In this document: piece by piece, positions 1-10,007 of the stretch
Position numbering within the stretch: the stretch's first letter is position 1
How the letters are laid out: each line of letters opens with the position of its first letter
Source of the DNA: Prorocentrum cordatum
Lineage: Eukaryota; Sar; Dinophyceae; Prorocentrales; Prorocentraceae
Direction of reading: 5' to 3'
Length of the DNA: 64,000 nt
Assembly (NCBI GenBank): GCA_963575745.1
Contig: CAUYUJ010014338.1
Location: forward strand, 1,045,001 to 1,109,000
The notes under the pieces: model-generated
The model's database searches: none
The model's input: the letters and a program-made list of their open reading frames with translations, nothing else
What the model was told of the DNA's origin: nothing
Made by a program: the position numbers and the translations under genes

Positions 1-960
1 GTTCCGCCAAGGTGAGCTGGGTAACGGCGGTGTGAAGCTCGTCAGTAAGCGCCCACCCCGCCACTTTTCCAGGATGAATGCGTTGACCAGAAAATCGATC
101 AAACTTGGCGGTTTCATCAAGAGATTTCTGCAACTCGGGCGCGGTGTGGGTAGTGGAGTTGCTGTCGTCAACAAAAGTAGTGCTGAGTGACCGCGGCACG
201 TAACGATGCTGTCTCTTGGTCCAGACGCACATGAGCAGCTTAATGTCGTCCAGGGACCAAGAGCTTCCCTGGAGGTGACCGTTTGTCCTGGCCAGTTCCT
301 TAGAGTACGCACCGTTCATGCGGATGTAACGTTTGTGGCGCCTGTAGAAGTTTCTGCGGACAGTAACGATGTCTTGGGGACACCCCGCGTGAAGCGCGAG
401 GTTAAGGCATATGTCCGTGATGAGATAGTCGAAACACTTCTGACGGTCCAGGGCAGCTCCAGCCAAGGGAAGGAGAAGGGCTCTGGCGTGTTCGATGCGA
501 AGGGCGAGAGAAGTGCTGACGTCCCCAATGGTAGCTTTGGGGACAGCGCCAAAACTCGTGGCGTGGGTCCATCCTTTCCGCCAGTCCGTGAGGCTGCGGT
601 AAGCTGGTGCTTCCCACGCGTACATCCAAACGGAAAGCACCGAGAGAAGTCGTTGGTCCGTTGGGAGTTCGCCTCGGCCTTTTCGGAGGCACGGGTTTGG
701 GACGTGGAGGAGGGGTTCTGGGATGGTGCCAGTGCGTTGCATAGCTCGTAGAACGCTGGCGAAGAGGCGAAGAATGTCGTCGGGAAGCTCCTTTGCCTCC
801 TTAGTAGTCCAACCGTCCAGACCCCCCGCGCGTCTCGGTGAACGGGTGCGAATGAAGTGGATGAGTTGGTCGTCGGTGAGGTGGAAAGGGGTAGCTGGTG
901 ATGGCGTAGGCAGCTCCTGTCGGTACTCGTCGTAGAAGTCGGCCCACGTCGGCATGGCTT
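1..960 (-). other. Reverse transcriptase domain of element A (3' end off window)
   Basis: Within the giant frame, an RT begins with RAGGLDGWTTKE (about 835-800), corresponding to the conserved PG.DG entry region of LINE RTs. Motif A is ALDRQKCFDYL (about 450-418), with the first catalytic Asp. A motif-B-like NGHLQGSSWSL lies about 260-225. Motif C reads TTFVDDSN (164-178), the catalytic FVDD in place of the usual YADD. The 3' thumb and any C-terminal domain lie outside the window. FVDD is a conservative variant that should be active. Confidence 0.85.
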
Positions 961-3900
961 CGGCATCATGTCCCGCACGTGCGCGGTACCTGCCCAAGAT
1001 GGGCTCCCAGGTGTCGACCATGAGCTTCAGCATGTCCTTGATGTTAGCAACAATGGCGTTGGCAGGGAGGATGTCGGGGACTTGCGCAGGTGGTGGTTCA
1101 CGGGTGTGGTCTTCGTCGCTGTCCGTGTCGGGCGAACTACCGTCGCCGGGGCTGAAGCCGCCAGCTTCGGTGTCAGCGTCGCTGTCGTCCGTGCAAGCTT
1201 CGTCAGGTTTGAAGGCGTTGGTGTCGCAGTGGAATTGCGTATCGTCAGGAGTGGTAGGTGTGCGGAGATACGCCGTGGGCGAGCTATCAGCAGCTCGTGC
1301 GTATATGGCCGCCTTTCGCCCGCTTGGCTCACGGACGCCCTCGGCCCATATCCTGATGCGTTCCGCCTTGGCACGGTTCGCGCGTCGCGCCAGCTCTAAG
1401 TCGAGATGTTGGATCAAAACGTCAAGGTGCTCCCCGTGCGGCACTGGCTCGTCTGGGGCCCAGGCCTCGGGGAATTCCAGGAGAACCGTGGGGCGCAGCT
1501 TGTGGCATAAGAGGCGGGCCGCGGCCCACGTGCAGTCGATGCGCTGCGCGAGGTACGGCGGGATAGCACGGCAATCTAGATGGTGGTGCTGTCCGATGAA
1601 ACGGAGCTCGCAGAGTTGCCGATGGAGCTTGCGCAGTCGGTTCATGTGAATCGTGGAAGCTCCGTAGGTGGGGAACGCGCGGGGGACAACCGGTCGATCC
1701 TCGAACGTAGGCGTGAGCCCGTGCATGGTGGGGGGCTTCTTTTTTGGTTGGTGGGGCGGTGGAGGTGGCAGATCGCGTAGACGGGTGAGATGGTACTCAT
1801 GACTGGCCTCGTTAGCCAGGGTGAACATGCGCTCCACGTCGTCTCGTGCGTCGGCCTGCTCCATGCGGTCCTGGTACCGCCCAGCGATGAGGGTCCCAAG
1901 TGCTTGCAGCTCGTGCCCCTCATGAACTCCATCGTCGGGCGGGTAGGGCGTAGGGGCAAGAAGACGTCGGGCCGTATGGTCGAGGCGACTGAGGTCAAGC
2001 GTGACCTGCAGGCCAACGTGAGACTTCGCAGGCAAGTCGCGAAGGTAGCAGAAGTCGGTGACAAGGGATCGCGCCGCCTGGTTGGCAATGATATAATCGA
2101 TGCGCGAAGTGCGGGGGCACTTGGTGACGCGGTCCCAATCAGGGATATTGCCATAGGTGTGCATGGTGTGGTCTGGTGTGCCCTCAGCGACGTTGGACCA
2201 TCCGTGCTGCAACATGTGCAGAAGGTGTGGATTGTCGTCAATGTTCGTGTTGGCGTCCATGCAGATGAAGTAGGGTGCTGAGCCGACCCTAGCGGCGGCA
2301 CAGTCAGCGAGCCGAAAGAGAGCTGTGCTGTCTCCTCCAGCAATCCCGTAAAGGCTCGCTATGTAGATCCCCGCGGGCCCATGGTTATTTCGTCGCCGCC
2401 TACGGCGGTGTTGAGTGCAGAGTGGGAGAAAGACCTCATGCCATCTTTTCTTGGCCTTGAGGGCGGCGATACAGGGCGCATTGTCGTCGACAGTGGAGTC
2501 GACGATGGCATCCTTAGAGAGAATGGCGACCCCTCCCGAGGCGCCAGTGTTGCCCACAACGGTGTGATCAGTGCCGCCGTGGGCAGCTCTGCGCTGGGCT
2601 CGCGCCAGATCAAGGTCAGGCCCAAGACTGGCGTGGTATCCACCGTGGAGAGGATTGGCGGCGCTGGTAGCGATGGCTTGCCTAGTCGGCTTGGCATGTC
2701 GGGTCTCCTGCAGTGCTATGACAGCGGCGTTGTGGTCGACACCAAGGGCGGTGATGGTTGGCCAGTTCGCTGAGAGACTGGTGATGTTAAGGCTGACGAG
2801 GTGTATGGAGCGACCTGGCCCGTCTCCATCGGTGGAACTGGGGTTTGCGCGCCCCGCACGGTGAAGGTCAGCTTGGCCCTCGCCCCAGTAGGAGGCTTGG
2901 CCACAGTAGGAGCTCATGGCGTTACTATGGGCTAGCTTGATCGGGGCTGAAGCCGCCGTCAGGCCATCCATATAGGCGGGACACGGTCGGCACTGCGCCA
3001 GGGGGGGTTCATAAATATTAGTAAAAATGTCACGAAAATTCCTCCTCACTCCTGTACTATAGGGGACGAGGGGAGGAGAAGTGAGACGGCAGCAGTGGGA
3101 GAGGGAGGCGACTCCTCGATCCATCCTGCCGAACACAAAGACAAAAGCGAGACAGCGGCGGCGGCCAGGCGCGGCGGCGGCACAACGCACGCGCATGTAC
3201 TGCGCACGCGCCACCGCTGGTCCCTTCTGCGGTGACACGCCCGCCCCGTCAGTGTCTTGATGAGCAGCATCTGGTGGAACGGCTCCAGCAGCACGATCGG
3301 AGGCCTGACGCTGGGCCTCGTCCATGCCCGCTGCCGTGAGGCCCACGTTGCGGACAGGGCTGATTCCCCGCGGGGCCGCAGCTGCCGCGGCAGCAGCCGA
3401 GGTGGCGGGGGCACCGCCCCGACTCTGAGGTGAGAGCGGTGAGCCCCCGCCAAAACCCGCCACAAGGTTCTTGACACGGTACTTGTTCTTGAACGGGTCG
3501 AAGGTTGGCGCCTCGTCGATGGGGACGATCACGCGGGTGGGCAGCTGCGGCTCGTGGTCCGTGGACGGCGTCGGCTCGAGGTCGACCTGGCTAGGGTCGA
3601 TGACGCTGGCTCCGAAGCGTGGCACCACTTCGGGGGGTCGGCCATCGGCCTGAGTCTCGCGAGGCGGCGAGCTCGTGGAGCTCCCTGGGGCCTTGCGTGA
3701 ACTGTGGCGGCTGCAGGTCCTGCTGCGCGGGACGCGCCCGCCCGTGTGACGGTCGCGTGGCGAAGTCGCTTGGGCATTAGCGCGCTCAGAATCCGCCCTG
3801 CTCGGGGATCGGATCGGCGCCGCGCAGGGTGATGGGCTGGGCTGGCGAGAGGCGCTTGTGCCGCCTTCCGCCGTGGCTGTGGCCTGGTCGGGGTCGGCCG

Positions 3901-6900
3901 CGTCTGGGCGGGGGCTGACGTGGTGGGCGCTTCCCTCGCTGTGCCTCGGGGAGGCGCTGCGATGCGCCTGGATGCGCGTGAGGACGAGCGGGGTGAGCGG
4001 CTGCCTCTCCCGCACAGGTGGGGCAGGTTTGGCCTGGGCAGGGCGCAGTGCTGCAGCTACGTTTGGCGGGGGCGTGTGCTGGCGCGGTTGCCAAGCGCGC
4101 ACGTTCGCATCGCGCCATCCTTCGGGGCGCCCAGCCCTGCCACGGTTTGTTGCAGCCCCCTGGGCTGAAGCCGCAGGGGTTATCACTGCAGGCTGGTTGC
4201 TGGAGGGGCCCTCATGTCGGCCTGAGTAAAGGCCCCAGGCGCGCGTGGACCCTGGCACTGGCGAGGTGGCCCTTAGGGCATGTAGGGGTGCACGCGAGTA
4301 GCCGATGGCCGCTGGGTGAACCCTGGCGTTGGGGGCTTGGCCGTAGCTGGAGGCGGCTGCTCCAGCAGCCGCAGGCATGGCACCTATGGGACCACGGTGG
4401 TAGGCGGCAACCCCGTCGTAGGCCGTGTTACCGCCTGTCGGGACTCGCGCAGGGGAGCGGTAGCGTGGTGTGCCCTGCTGTCCTGCGTCACGTTGGTCCC
4501 GCTGCTGAATGCGCTGCTGGTGCTGTTGGTGACGCTGCCAGTCGGCTCTCGAGAGGGGACGGGTGTCGGGGAGGATGGTGGGCACGTCGGGCCGCTGCCA
4601 GCCCCGATAGACGTGCTCGAAGGCGTGGTCAGGGTAGGTCCCCCCTACGGGTGAGTATCGTCGCACATGCTCCGTGTAGTCGATGTTCTGCGGCTCTGAG
4701 ATCGCCGTAATGTTGATGGCCCGCTGGTGCGCTGGTCCATAGAGGCAGAAACTACCACGGTTGCTGCGGTCGTGGTTTAGCTCAGCTTCGGTCGTGGCAC
4801 GGCTCACCATGGCGTCACAGAGTCGCATATCGTAGTCGAGAGCTTGAGGCCCAGGACCACCCTCGGCGTCCCAGTACAGTACCACATCTCGCCAGCGGGT
4901 GCGGGTCATGTGGGTGCGCTCGGCGATCAACTCGCAGACGGTCCTGACCGTGACACGATCCCTGTACATGTTGGTAATGGCTAGGGAGAAGGGTCGGCGG
5001 ACCGTCTTGTTGAAGGTGAGTTCCTCCTTGAGGGCCTGATGGGGGCTGAAGAGCACATAGCCTTCCCTCCAAAGCGGTTGGTCGGGGGAAGGTTCTTCGG
5101 GCATCCCCGTTCCTGTGAATCCAGGTGGCCGCGTTGTGCCGTCAGGCAATCCCTGCCTGGGGACGCGCCGCGGCTGTGGTGGGAGGTACCATTGGCCCTG
5201 GTAGCCTACTTGCCCTGGTTGTGGAGGTTCTCCCCCGGGGCCTGAAGGCGCTCGGGGGGGTTCCTTGAGGTCGTGGAGGGCTGGCGCGTTGCCGAATTGG
5301 CGGGCAAGGATGTGCGGCGGCATCCCTGTGGCACGGACGTCGAGCTGGTTGTGTGGCCTGGGGGGGTGGGGACACCTGCTGGACAGGCAGCATGTGTCGG
5401 AGTCCCTCTTATTGGTGCTGTATGCACACGTCCAACTGTTGCACGAGTAGTCCGTGGACCAGTCCATAAGTGTACGCAGTCCGCTGCGGCCGCAGTCTGG
5501 GCACGTTGGTTGGCCCGAGGTGCCAAGCTGTGTGTTGCGGCGAGCCGCGCAATATTGGCAGCATTGGAATCGACACTGTAGGCAAGACCAGCGTCCTGGT
5601 AAAGGCGGTAGCGCATGCTCGTTTGTGCCTGGGTCGTCTGGGTGGGGTCTCGGGCGATCCCACAAGGGCCAGACGTCAGCAAACCAGGATTGGCCTGTAG
5701 TGCGGACTACCTCGGCGGGGAGGCGTGCGTCCTCGGCATGGCACCTGATCCACTGGGGCCCCATATCCGCTGGTACCATGACGGTGCGCCAGGAGTCGTC
5801 CCCCTTAACGTGGACTTGGGTCGGTGCCCAGAGCTTAGTAGTGGTGTCGCCGTGATCATGATGGAGGATGACCCAGCCGTCACGCCCGTCCACCGTAGGG
5901 TCAATGACGCGGTAGCCCATGACTGTCGTCCCCCACGGTAAGTAGGCGCCATCGTGGTGATCACCAGGGTCGAGCCAGACCTCGATGCCAGGGGCGTTGA
6001 CACGGGACCGCACATCACGCACGTGGTAGGCGAGGACGTGGTAGGCAGTCGGCTCCTCCTCCGTCACAATGTGCTCCCACGTCTCGATGCCGCTGTTGTC
6101 GGAGGTGGAGTTCCCGTCGCTCTGTCGTGACGAGCGAGAGGCAGATCGTCGCGCACGGGCGCGGCCTCGGGCGAGGGCGGCGGCCGCGCTGATGAGGGAT
6201 GGCGTACGGCGTTCGTCGACTCCAGATGACGTCGATGAGGGGTCTGGACTGTGGGCTAAGGCTGTGCCTGACTTGTGCGTGCGTGGTGGGTCCGACGCGG
6301 CCCCAGGGCTGGAGCCGCTGGGGCGCGACCCGTGTGCGTCAGGTTGCCCCCGCACGGGGACAGCTTGCAAGCCCGTGTACACCAGGTCGATGAGTGGTTT
6401 CGGGTCCAGCTGGAGTATGTGGAGCGAGACGCGTGGTCGAGGCTGATTAGGGTCGTCCCTGGTGGCTGCTTCCGTGTCGTAGTGCTGTTTGGCCCATGCT
6501 CGCGCCGCTTCTGGCGAGTATAGCGCCTGCGGTGGTGGCCATGCTGCCGCGATGGTTGATCTGCGCCTGGTGCTAGCTTCCTGGTCGTGAGCTTCAGCCG
6601 CCTCACGGAGATCTGGATGATCGTAGCCAGCAATGTGGAGGGCGTGCGCGCAGTCACCCATGCCATAGGCGTGTGGAAGGGCACGGCACCTGGAAGCAGC
6701 TTCTGTGGGGGCACACCAGTCCATGCGGATGAGGAGGCTCAGGACCCGAGGGTAAATGAGGCGCGCTCCGTGAGCCTCCCCTTTCACGTAGTTGTGCCTG
6801 TTTTCCCCGCGCGGTGGTTGGGTGGCTTCGCACATCCAGAGTGCGATGGGTCCCCACGCGAGGGTGTCGTCTTCGAGACTGTAGGGCGGGTGGGGCGGTA

Positions 6901-8149
6901 TCGCGTACCACGCGGCCAGCGAAGGGTGCACGCTCACGTACGTGCGGCCAACGTTGGTGCCAGTTCGACCCTTCGTTTCACGGCGGGGGCCTGGCAAGAG
7001 GTGCCCTCCACAGGCAGCAAGACGGGCCGCAAGGTCGCCGCGGGTCCCATGCCAGAAAACAGTGGGCGCGTCGGTGGTGGGTTGACGGAGGTCCCACGTG
7101 AGGTATGGGAAAATTGTCTCGCCCGAGTTGCCGCCCGAGTCTTCCAGCACCCAAGTGAGGCGGTTCGGTGGCCTCTGCATGATGTCCGTCCACGGCCCCA
7201 GCACTTGGAGTGTTGGGTCGTGAGTGAATCGAGGGTGGTCGTGGAGTCGTAGAGCGTCTTTGATGTCCTCAGTGGACACGCCACTGTTCCCTAGCGCGAA
7301 GCCGTTTTGGTACAGGGCGTTAAGTATGCTCTTCGGCGGCTCGGGGACCGCTGGGTCACGCTGGATGGTGTTGCGTGAGTTGCGTGTCGGTGGCTTGAGG
7401 GCAGTGTAAGGCGTACCAGGGCCTGAAGGCGCCTGGGGCCTGTCAGGTGATGCATAGCGTGCCCGCCGTCGTGGTGGTTGGGTGTCCGCGTCGGGGGAGG
7501 AACCACGAGCGTCAGCATGTCGGAAGATGGACCACGGGCTGCCATGGGTGCGTTCTCTCGTTTCCCTTGGCTCGGTGTCGCTACCGTGTGCTGTGGCATC
7601 CTCGTTGGTCGGTAGGTTACCGAATGTCGTGCCGTTCTTGGAGCCGTCTCGTGGCGTCGGGCTGGTCGATCTTGGTGTGACAGACGAGGCTCGCGATACG
7701 GCGGCTGTGACTTCAGCGATGGCGGCGGTGGTGGCGGTGGTGACGTCGGCGACTGCGGCGGCAACAGCTGCGGCGTAGTGTTCCTGTAGCAGCGGATGTC
7801 GGAGTGCGTGCACCTGCTGGTCGTCGTGTTCGTCGGCGAGCGTGCACGGCATTTTGTGTGTGGCCTCGTCCTTCGGCTTCCTGCTCGGTTGGCAACAGCG
7901 GAGGCACCAGTGGGCAGTGGATGAGTCCAGGGCCCGCGCACATATGCGGGCGCCTACGTGTCCGACAGCTCCCTGGGCAAGGAGTTTGGCACCGACGAGT
8001 AGAAGACCACACACAACTCCACCCGTGGCTATGGCCCCTAGCTTGCCGCTGGCCCATTTAAGGACGCCCCCGAAGCCGCTCCCGACTGCAGTGGCTCCGC
8101 CCGAGACACCATCTCTGAGTTTGTCGCTGGTCCATTTGAGAGGTGGCCC
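1..8149 (-). CDS. Giant retroelement pol frame (partial): ART-like motif, Cys cluster, AP-endonuclease, reverse transcriptase
   Basis: One frame stays open from just after a TGA (8152-8150) to the window edge, about 2,716 codons, and has no stop in the window. In order it encodes a hydrophobic segment (about 8040-7970), an Ala/Thr-rich stretch, a PARP/ART-like motif (7057-6830), a disordered linker, a Cys cluster (5600-5470), low-complexity linkers, an AP-endonuclease (2810-2000) and an RT (about 960-1, ending just past motif C). The first ATG is at 7852; 99 open codons precede it, so it probably continues the upstream ORF (8058-9836) by a +1 shift near 8150. The stretch 3780-2830 is the least protein-like and may be a GC-driven open spacer between two ORFs. 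It makes the replication protein of a non-LTR retrotransposon. Unusual for its size and for domains N-terminal to the endonuclease. Confidence 0.78.
1148..1162 (-). repeat. 15-nt dispersed motif of element A, copy 1
   Basis: Sequence ggggctgaagccgcc on the plus strand, an imperfect hairpin (GGCT-TC-AGCC core). Read in the giant frame it encodes GGFSP. Same orientation and core as copies at 2943, 8535, 9501 and 10875, with a shorter version at 4162. Confidence 0.7.
2000..2815 (-). other. AP-type (exonuclease-endonuclease-phosphatase) domain of element A
   Basis: The giant frame shows the usual order of LINE AP-endonuclease motifs: SLNITSLSANW (about 2810-2760), ALQETRH with the metal-binding Glu, SGGVAILS, YIASLYG, the MDANTNIDD block (about 2262-2231) equivalent to the GD.N active site, TSRIDYIIA (about 2110-2080) with the catalytic Asp, and KSHVGLQV in place of the usual SDH. 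The nuclease nicks genomic target DNA to prime reverse transcription. The final SDH reads KSH, which may reduce activity. Confidence 0.8.
2943..2957 (-). repeat. 15-nt dispersed motif of element A, copy 2
   Basis: Exact ggggctgaagccgcc. Here the open giant frame reads it as TAASAP, not GGFSP, so conservation is at the DNA or RNA level. Confidence 0.7.
4162..4174 (-). repeat. 15-nt dispersed motif of element A, partial copy 3
   Basis: The core gggctgaagccgc is kept with one flanking base changed on each side. The giant frame reads it as AASAQ, again a different frame from the GGFSP reading. Confidence 0.55.
5470..5600 (-). other. Cys-rich putative zinc cluster in element A
   Basis: Within the giant frame three closely spaced Cys pairs occur: CLQC, CCQYC and CPDC, giving C-x2-C ... 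C-x2-C ... C-x2-C over about 35 residues, followed by more Cys (YSCNSWTC, DTCC). This resembles a treble-clef or zinc-ribbon site, perhaps for RNA or DNA binding. It is a motif reading only; no family match is claimed. Confidence 0.5.
6827..7060 (-). other. PARP/ADP-ribosyltransferase-like motif block in element A
   Basis: The giant frame reads FWHGTRGDLAARL (7057-about 7020), then GRTYVSVHPSLAAWYA (about 6930-6885), then WGPIALWMCEA. In PARP-like transferases a His in an HG[ST] motif and a Tyr before a small helix line the NAD pocket, followed by a helix with WYA-type residues; order and spacing here are compatible. The third catalytic residue (Glu in classical PARPs) cannot be placed with confidence. 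It could be a different HGT-containing fold. Confidence 0.4.
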
Positions 8150-9836
8150 TCAATGTGGACGTGACATAGTATGTCGTTTTGCGTCGGAATATAGTGGACA
8201 CCGATGGGCCTGGTGCGGTCGCTTGGCGTCGTCGTCGTTGTCGGTAGCTGGGGTCTCGGCTCGGGGTCGGCAAGTATCCATCGATCTGGTCCTTGTACGG
8301 CATTGCTATCGCGATGGCGTACGTGGCCACCAGGAGGCAGATGAGGCAGCCACAATGTCGTGATGCCGCTGAGCTGTGCTGGGGCTCGTGGGGACCGCTG
8401 GCATCTGGGTGTTCATCATCGATGGGGTCGTTGTCGATGTCGGCCTGCCAGTGGTCGATGGCACTGGGGTTGGAGTCAGTCACGTTGTCACCTCCTGCGG
8501 TCTGGGGATGTCCAGGTCTAGCCAGTGGTGCAGCGGGGCTGAAGCCGCCACTGCACGGCCTGGCATGAGCTGGCGAGGCAGTGGAATGACTAGTCACATC
8601 AGCGGCAGTGACGCCTTCAGCGTCGTTAGGCCGCGCAGAAGGGTCGGCCTGATCTGAGGTGTGGGGCGCACTGCGTTGCCACGGGGCGAGCCCAGAGTGA
8701 GGCTCACTGTCGCGGTCGCGCTGAGCCGAGTCGCCTGATGGTATCGTGCCGTCTCGATCCTGGATATCGATGTCGTCCTGGCTATCCTCCGACGCGTGGA
8801 ACGAGTCCATGGATGTATTGCCGATATCGCTGGCCGCGATGTGCTGGAGCAGCCATGATACGGGATCTTCTGCGGCCTGATCGGTGCCGTCCGTCGGCGC
8901 CGCAGCGAGCTCCGCCTCGACGAGCGGCAGCATGTCTGGCGGTTGGTGCAGGATAACATCAGCGAGGTACGCCATGGCGTCATGGTCGGGTGGAGGGAGA
9001 CCTCTTGGCAGCAGAGCATGGGCCCGTGAGAGGTATGGCGGCAAAGGTGCCATGAAAGCCTCAGGGCCAACGAGCGTGGCACGAGCGCCCTGGTACTCCA
9101 GAAGGAGGCCGAAATAGCGGGTGGCGTACTCGCGGCTGCTCTGGATCCGAGTGAGGTTGCGGTTGATGCGCTGCCTGTCGGGGCCCGCTCTGTGCCAGAT
9201 GTCCTCGCACATGTCGACCGCGGTGCGATGACGCAGGGCGTCGGTGGTGTCCTCGGACGCCTCAAGGAAGAGGTGATCGTACTGTGGCAGATGGAGCGTC
9301 GCCAGGATGTACGGGACGCAGTCCTCGAGCCATGCCCAGAACATGTCCTGGTTATCCTCACCTGGTGCCCACGCCGCAGCACACGGTATGAGCCGGGCGC
9401 GGATCATCATCAGGTGCCAGAAAGCAGGGTCTTCCTCGGGTTCGCCCCTATCTCGCATGGGAGTGGTGGGACCCGTAGGGCAATAGCGGGGCACAGCAGC
9501 GGGGCTGAAGCCGCCACTGTGTGCCTGGCCAATACTGCACGGACTCGCGGCAGCGGTGCCGTTGACGATCGGGTCCAAGATGGTGCAGTGATCGTACTTG
9601 TAGATGCTGTCATCGTAGAGGTAGAAAAGGGACGCACGTTCGACGTGCTGCAGAAGAAACCCACCTCCATGCTGGGGCGCACCGCCTGAAGACGGGTGTG
9701 CTCCAGCGAGCGAGGGGAGGGCCAGGCTGAAAGCAAAGCGCCACATGATGGCGAGGCCTGGCAGGCGGCGCGAGCGATGAGCCAAAAGCTGCATGTCGGC
9801 ACGCATCTTTAGGTACCCCTGCATGCTCATGTACAT
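8058..9836 (-). CDS. Element A middle ORF with two hydrophobic segments, function unknown
   Basis: A 592-residue ORF from ATG 9836 (the frame opens slightly earlier). Near the N-terminus is a hydrophobic run LAIMWRFAFSLALPSLAGA like a signal or anchor; a second run LICLLVATYAIAIAM lies near residue 500. Between them is a Trp-rich helical part (FWAWLEDCVPYILATLHLPQYDHLF) and an acidic Asp/Ser-rich tail. Two GGFSPAA peptides arise from a recurring 15-nt DNA motif (9501-9515, 8535-8549). It lies 170 nt after ORF1b and its last 92 nt overlap the giant frame, into which a +1 shift would lead. No family recognised. An envelope-like or membrane-tethering role is speculation. Confidence 0.6.
   Translation of the reverse strand: MYMSMQGYLKMRADMQLLAHRSRRLPGLAIMWRFAFSLALPSLAGAHPSSGGAPQHGGGFLLQHVERASLFYLYDDSIYKYDHCTILDPIVNGTAAASPCSIGQAHSGGFSPAAVPRYCPTGPTTPMRDRGEPEEDPAFWHLMMIRARLIPCAAAWAPGEDNQDMFWAWLEDCVPYILATLHLPQYDHLFLEASEDTTDALRHRTAVDMCEDIWHRAGPDRQRINRNLTRIQSSREYATRYFGLLLEYQGARATLVGPEAFMAPLPPYLSRAHALLPRGLPPPDHDAMAYLADVILHQPPDMLPLVEAELAAAPTDGTDQAAEDPVSWLLQHIAASDIGNTSMDSFHASEDSQDDIDIQDRDGTIPSGDSAQRDRDSEPHSGLAPWQRSAPHTSDQADPSARPNDAEGVTAADVTSHSTASPAHARPCSGGFSPAAPLARPGHPQTAGGDNVTDSNPSAIDHWQADIDNDPIDDEHPDASGPHEPQHSSAASRHCGCLICLLVATYAIAIAMPYKDQIDGYLPTPSRDPSYRQRRRRQATAPGPSVSTIFRRKTTYYVTSTLRATSQMDQRQTQRWCLGRSHCSRERLRGRP
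8535..8549 (-). repeat. 15-nt dispersed motif of element A, copy 4
   Basis: Exact core within the longer cagcggggctgaagccgcc context followed by actg, which is shared with the copy at 9501. Encodes SGGFSPAA in the middle ORF. Confidence 0.75.
9501..9515 (-). repeat. 15-nt dispersed motif of element A, copy 5
   Basis: Exact core with the same extended flanks as the copy at 8535. Encodes SGGFSPAA in the middle ORF. Confidence 0.75.
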
Positions 9837-10007
9837 TGCAACAAACACACCCACAGCAAGATGACAGGTGTCCCTACACCAGGTAGCTTGCTCGTGCTGC
9901 TGCCAAAGATGACATGATATAGCAAGGAGGATGTACGACGAGAAGTGAGAAGGGATGCCTCTGAAGGCGCTTCCTCGGAGGGCTGAGGCGGGCCCTCTGA
10001 GGCACCT

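Noticed and set aside
206-2281. Plus-strand frames of 130-230 codons across 206-2281
   Set aside because: Shadows of the minus-strand giant frame, which carries the endonuclease and RT motifs.
3046-3477. 143-codon minus-strand frame
   Set aside because: Overlaps the giant frame in another phase; Arg/Pro-rich with no domain.
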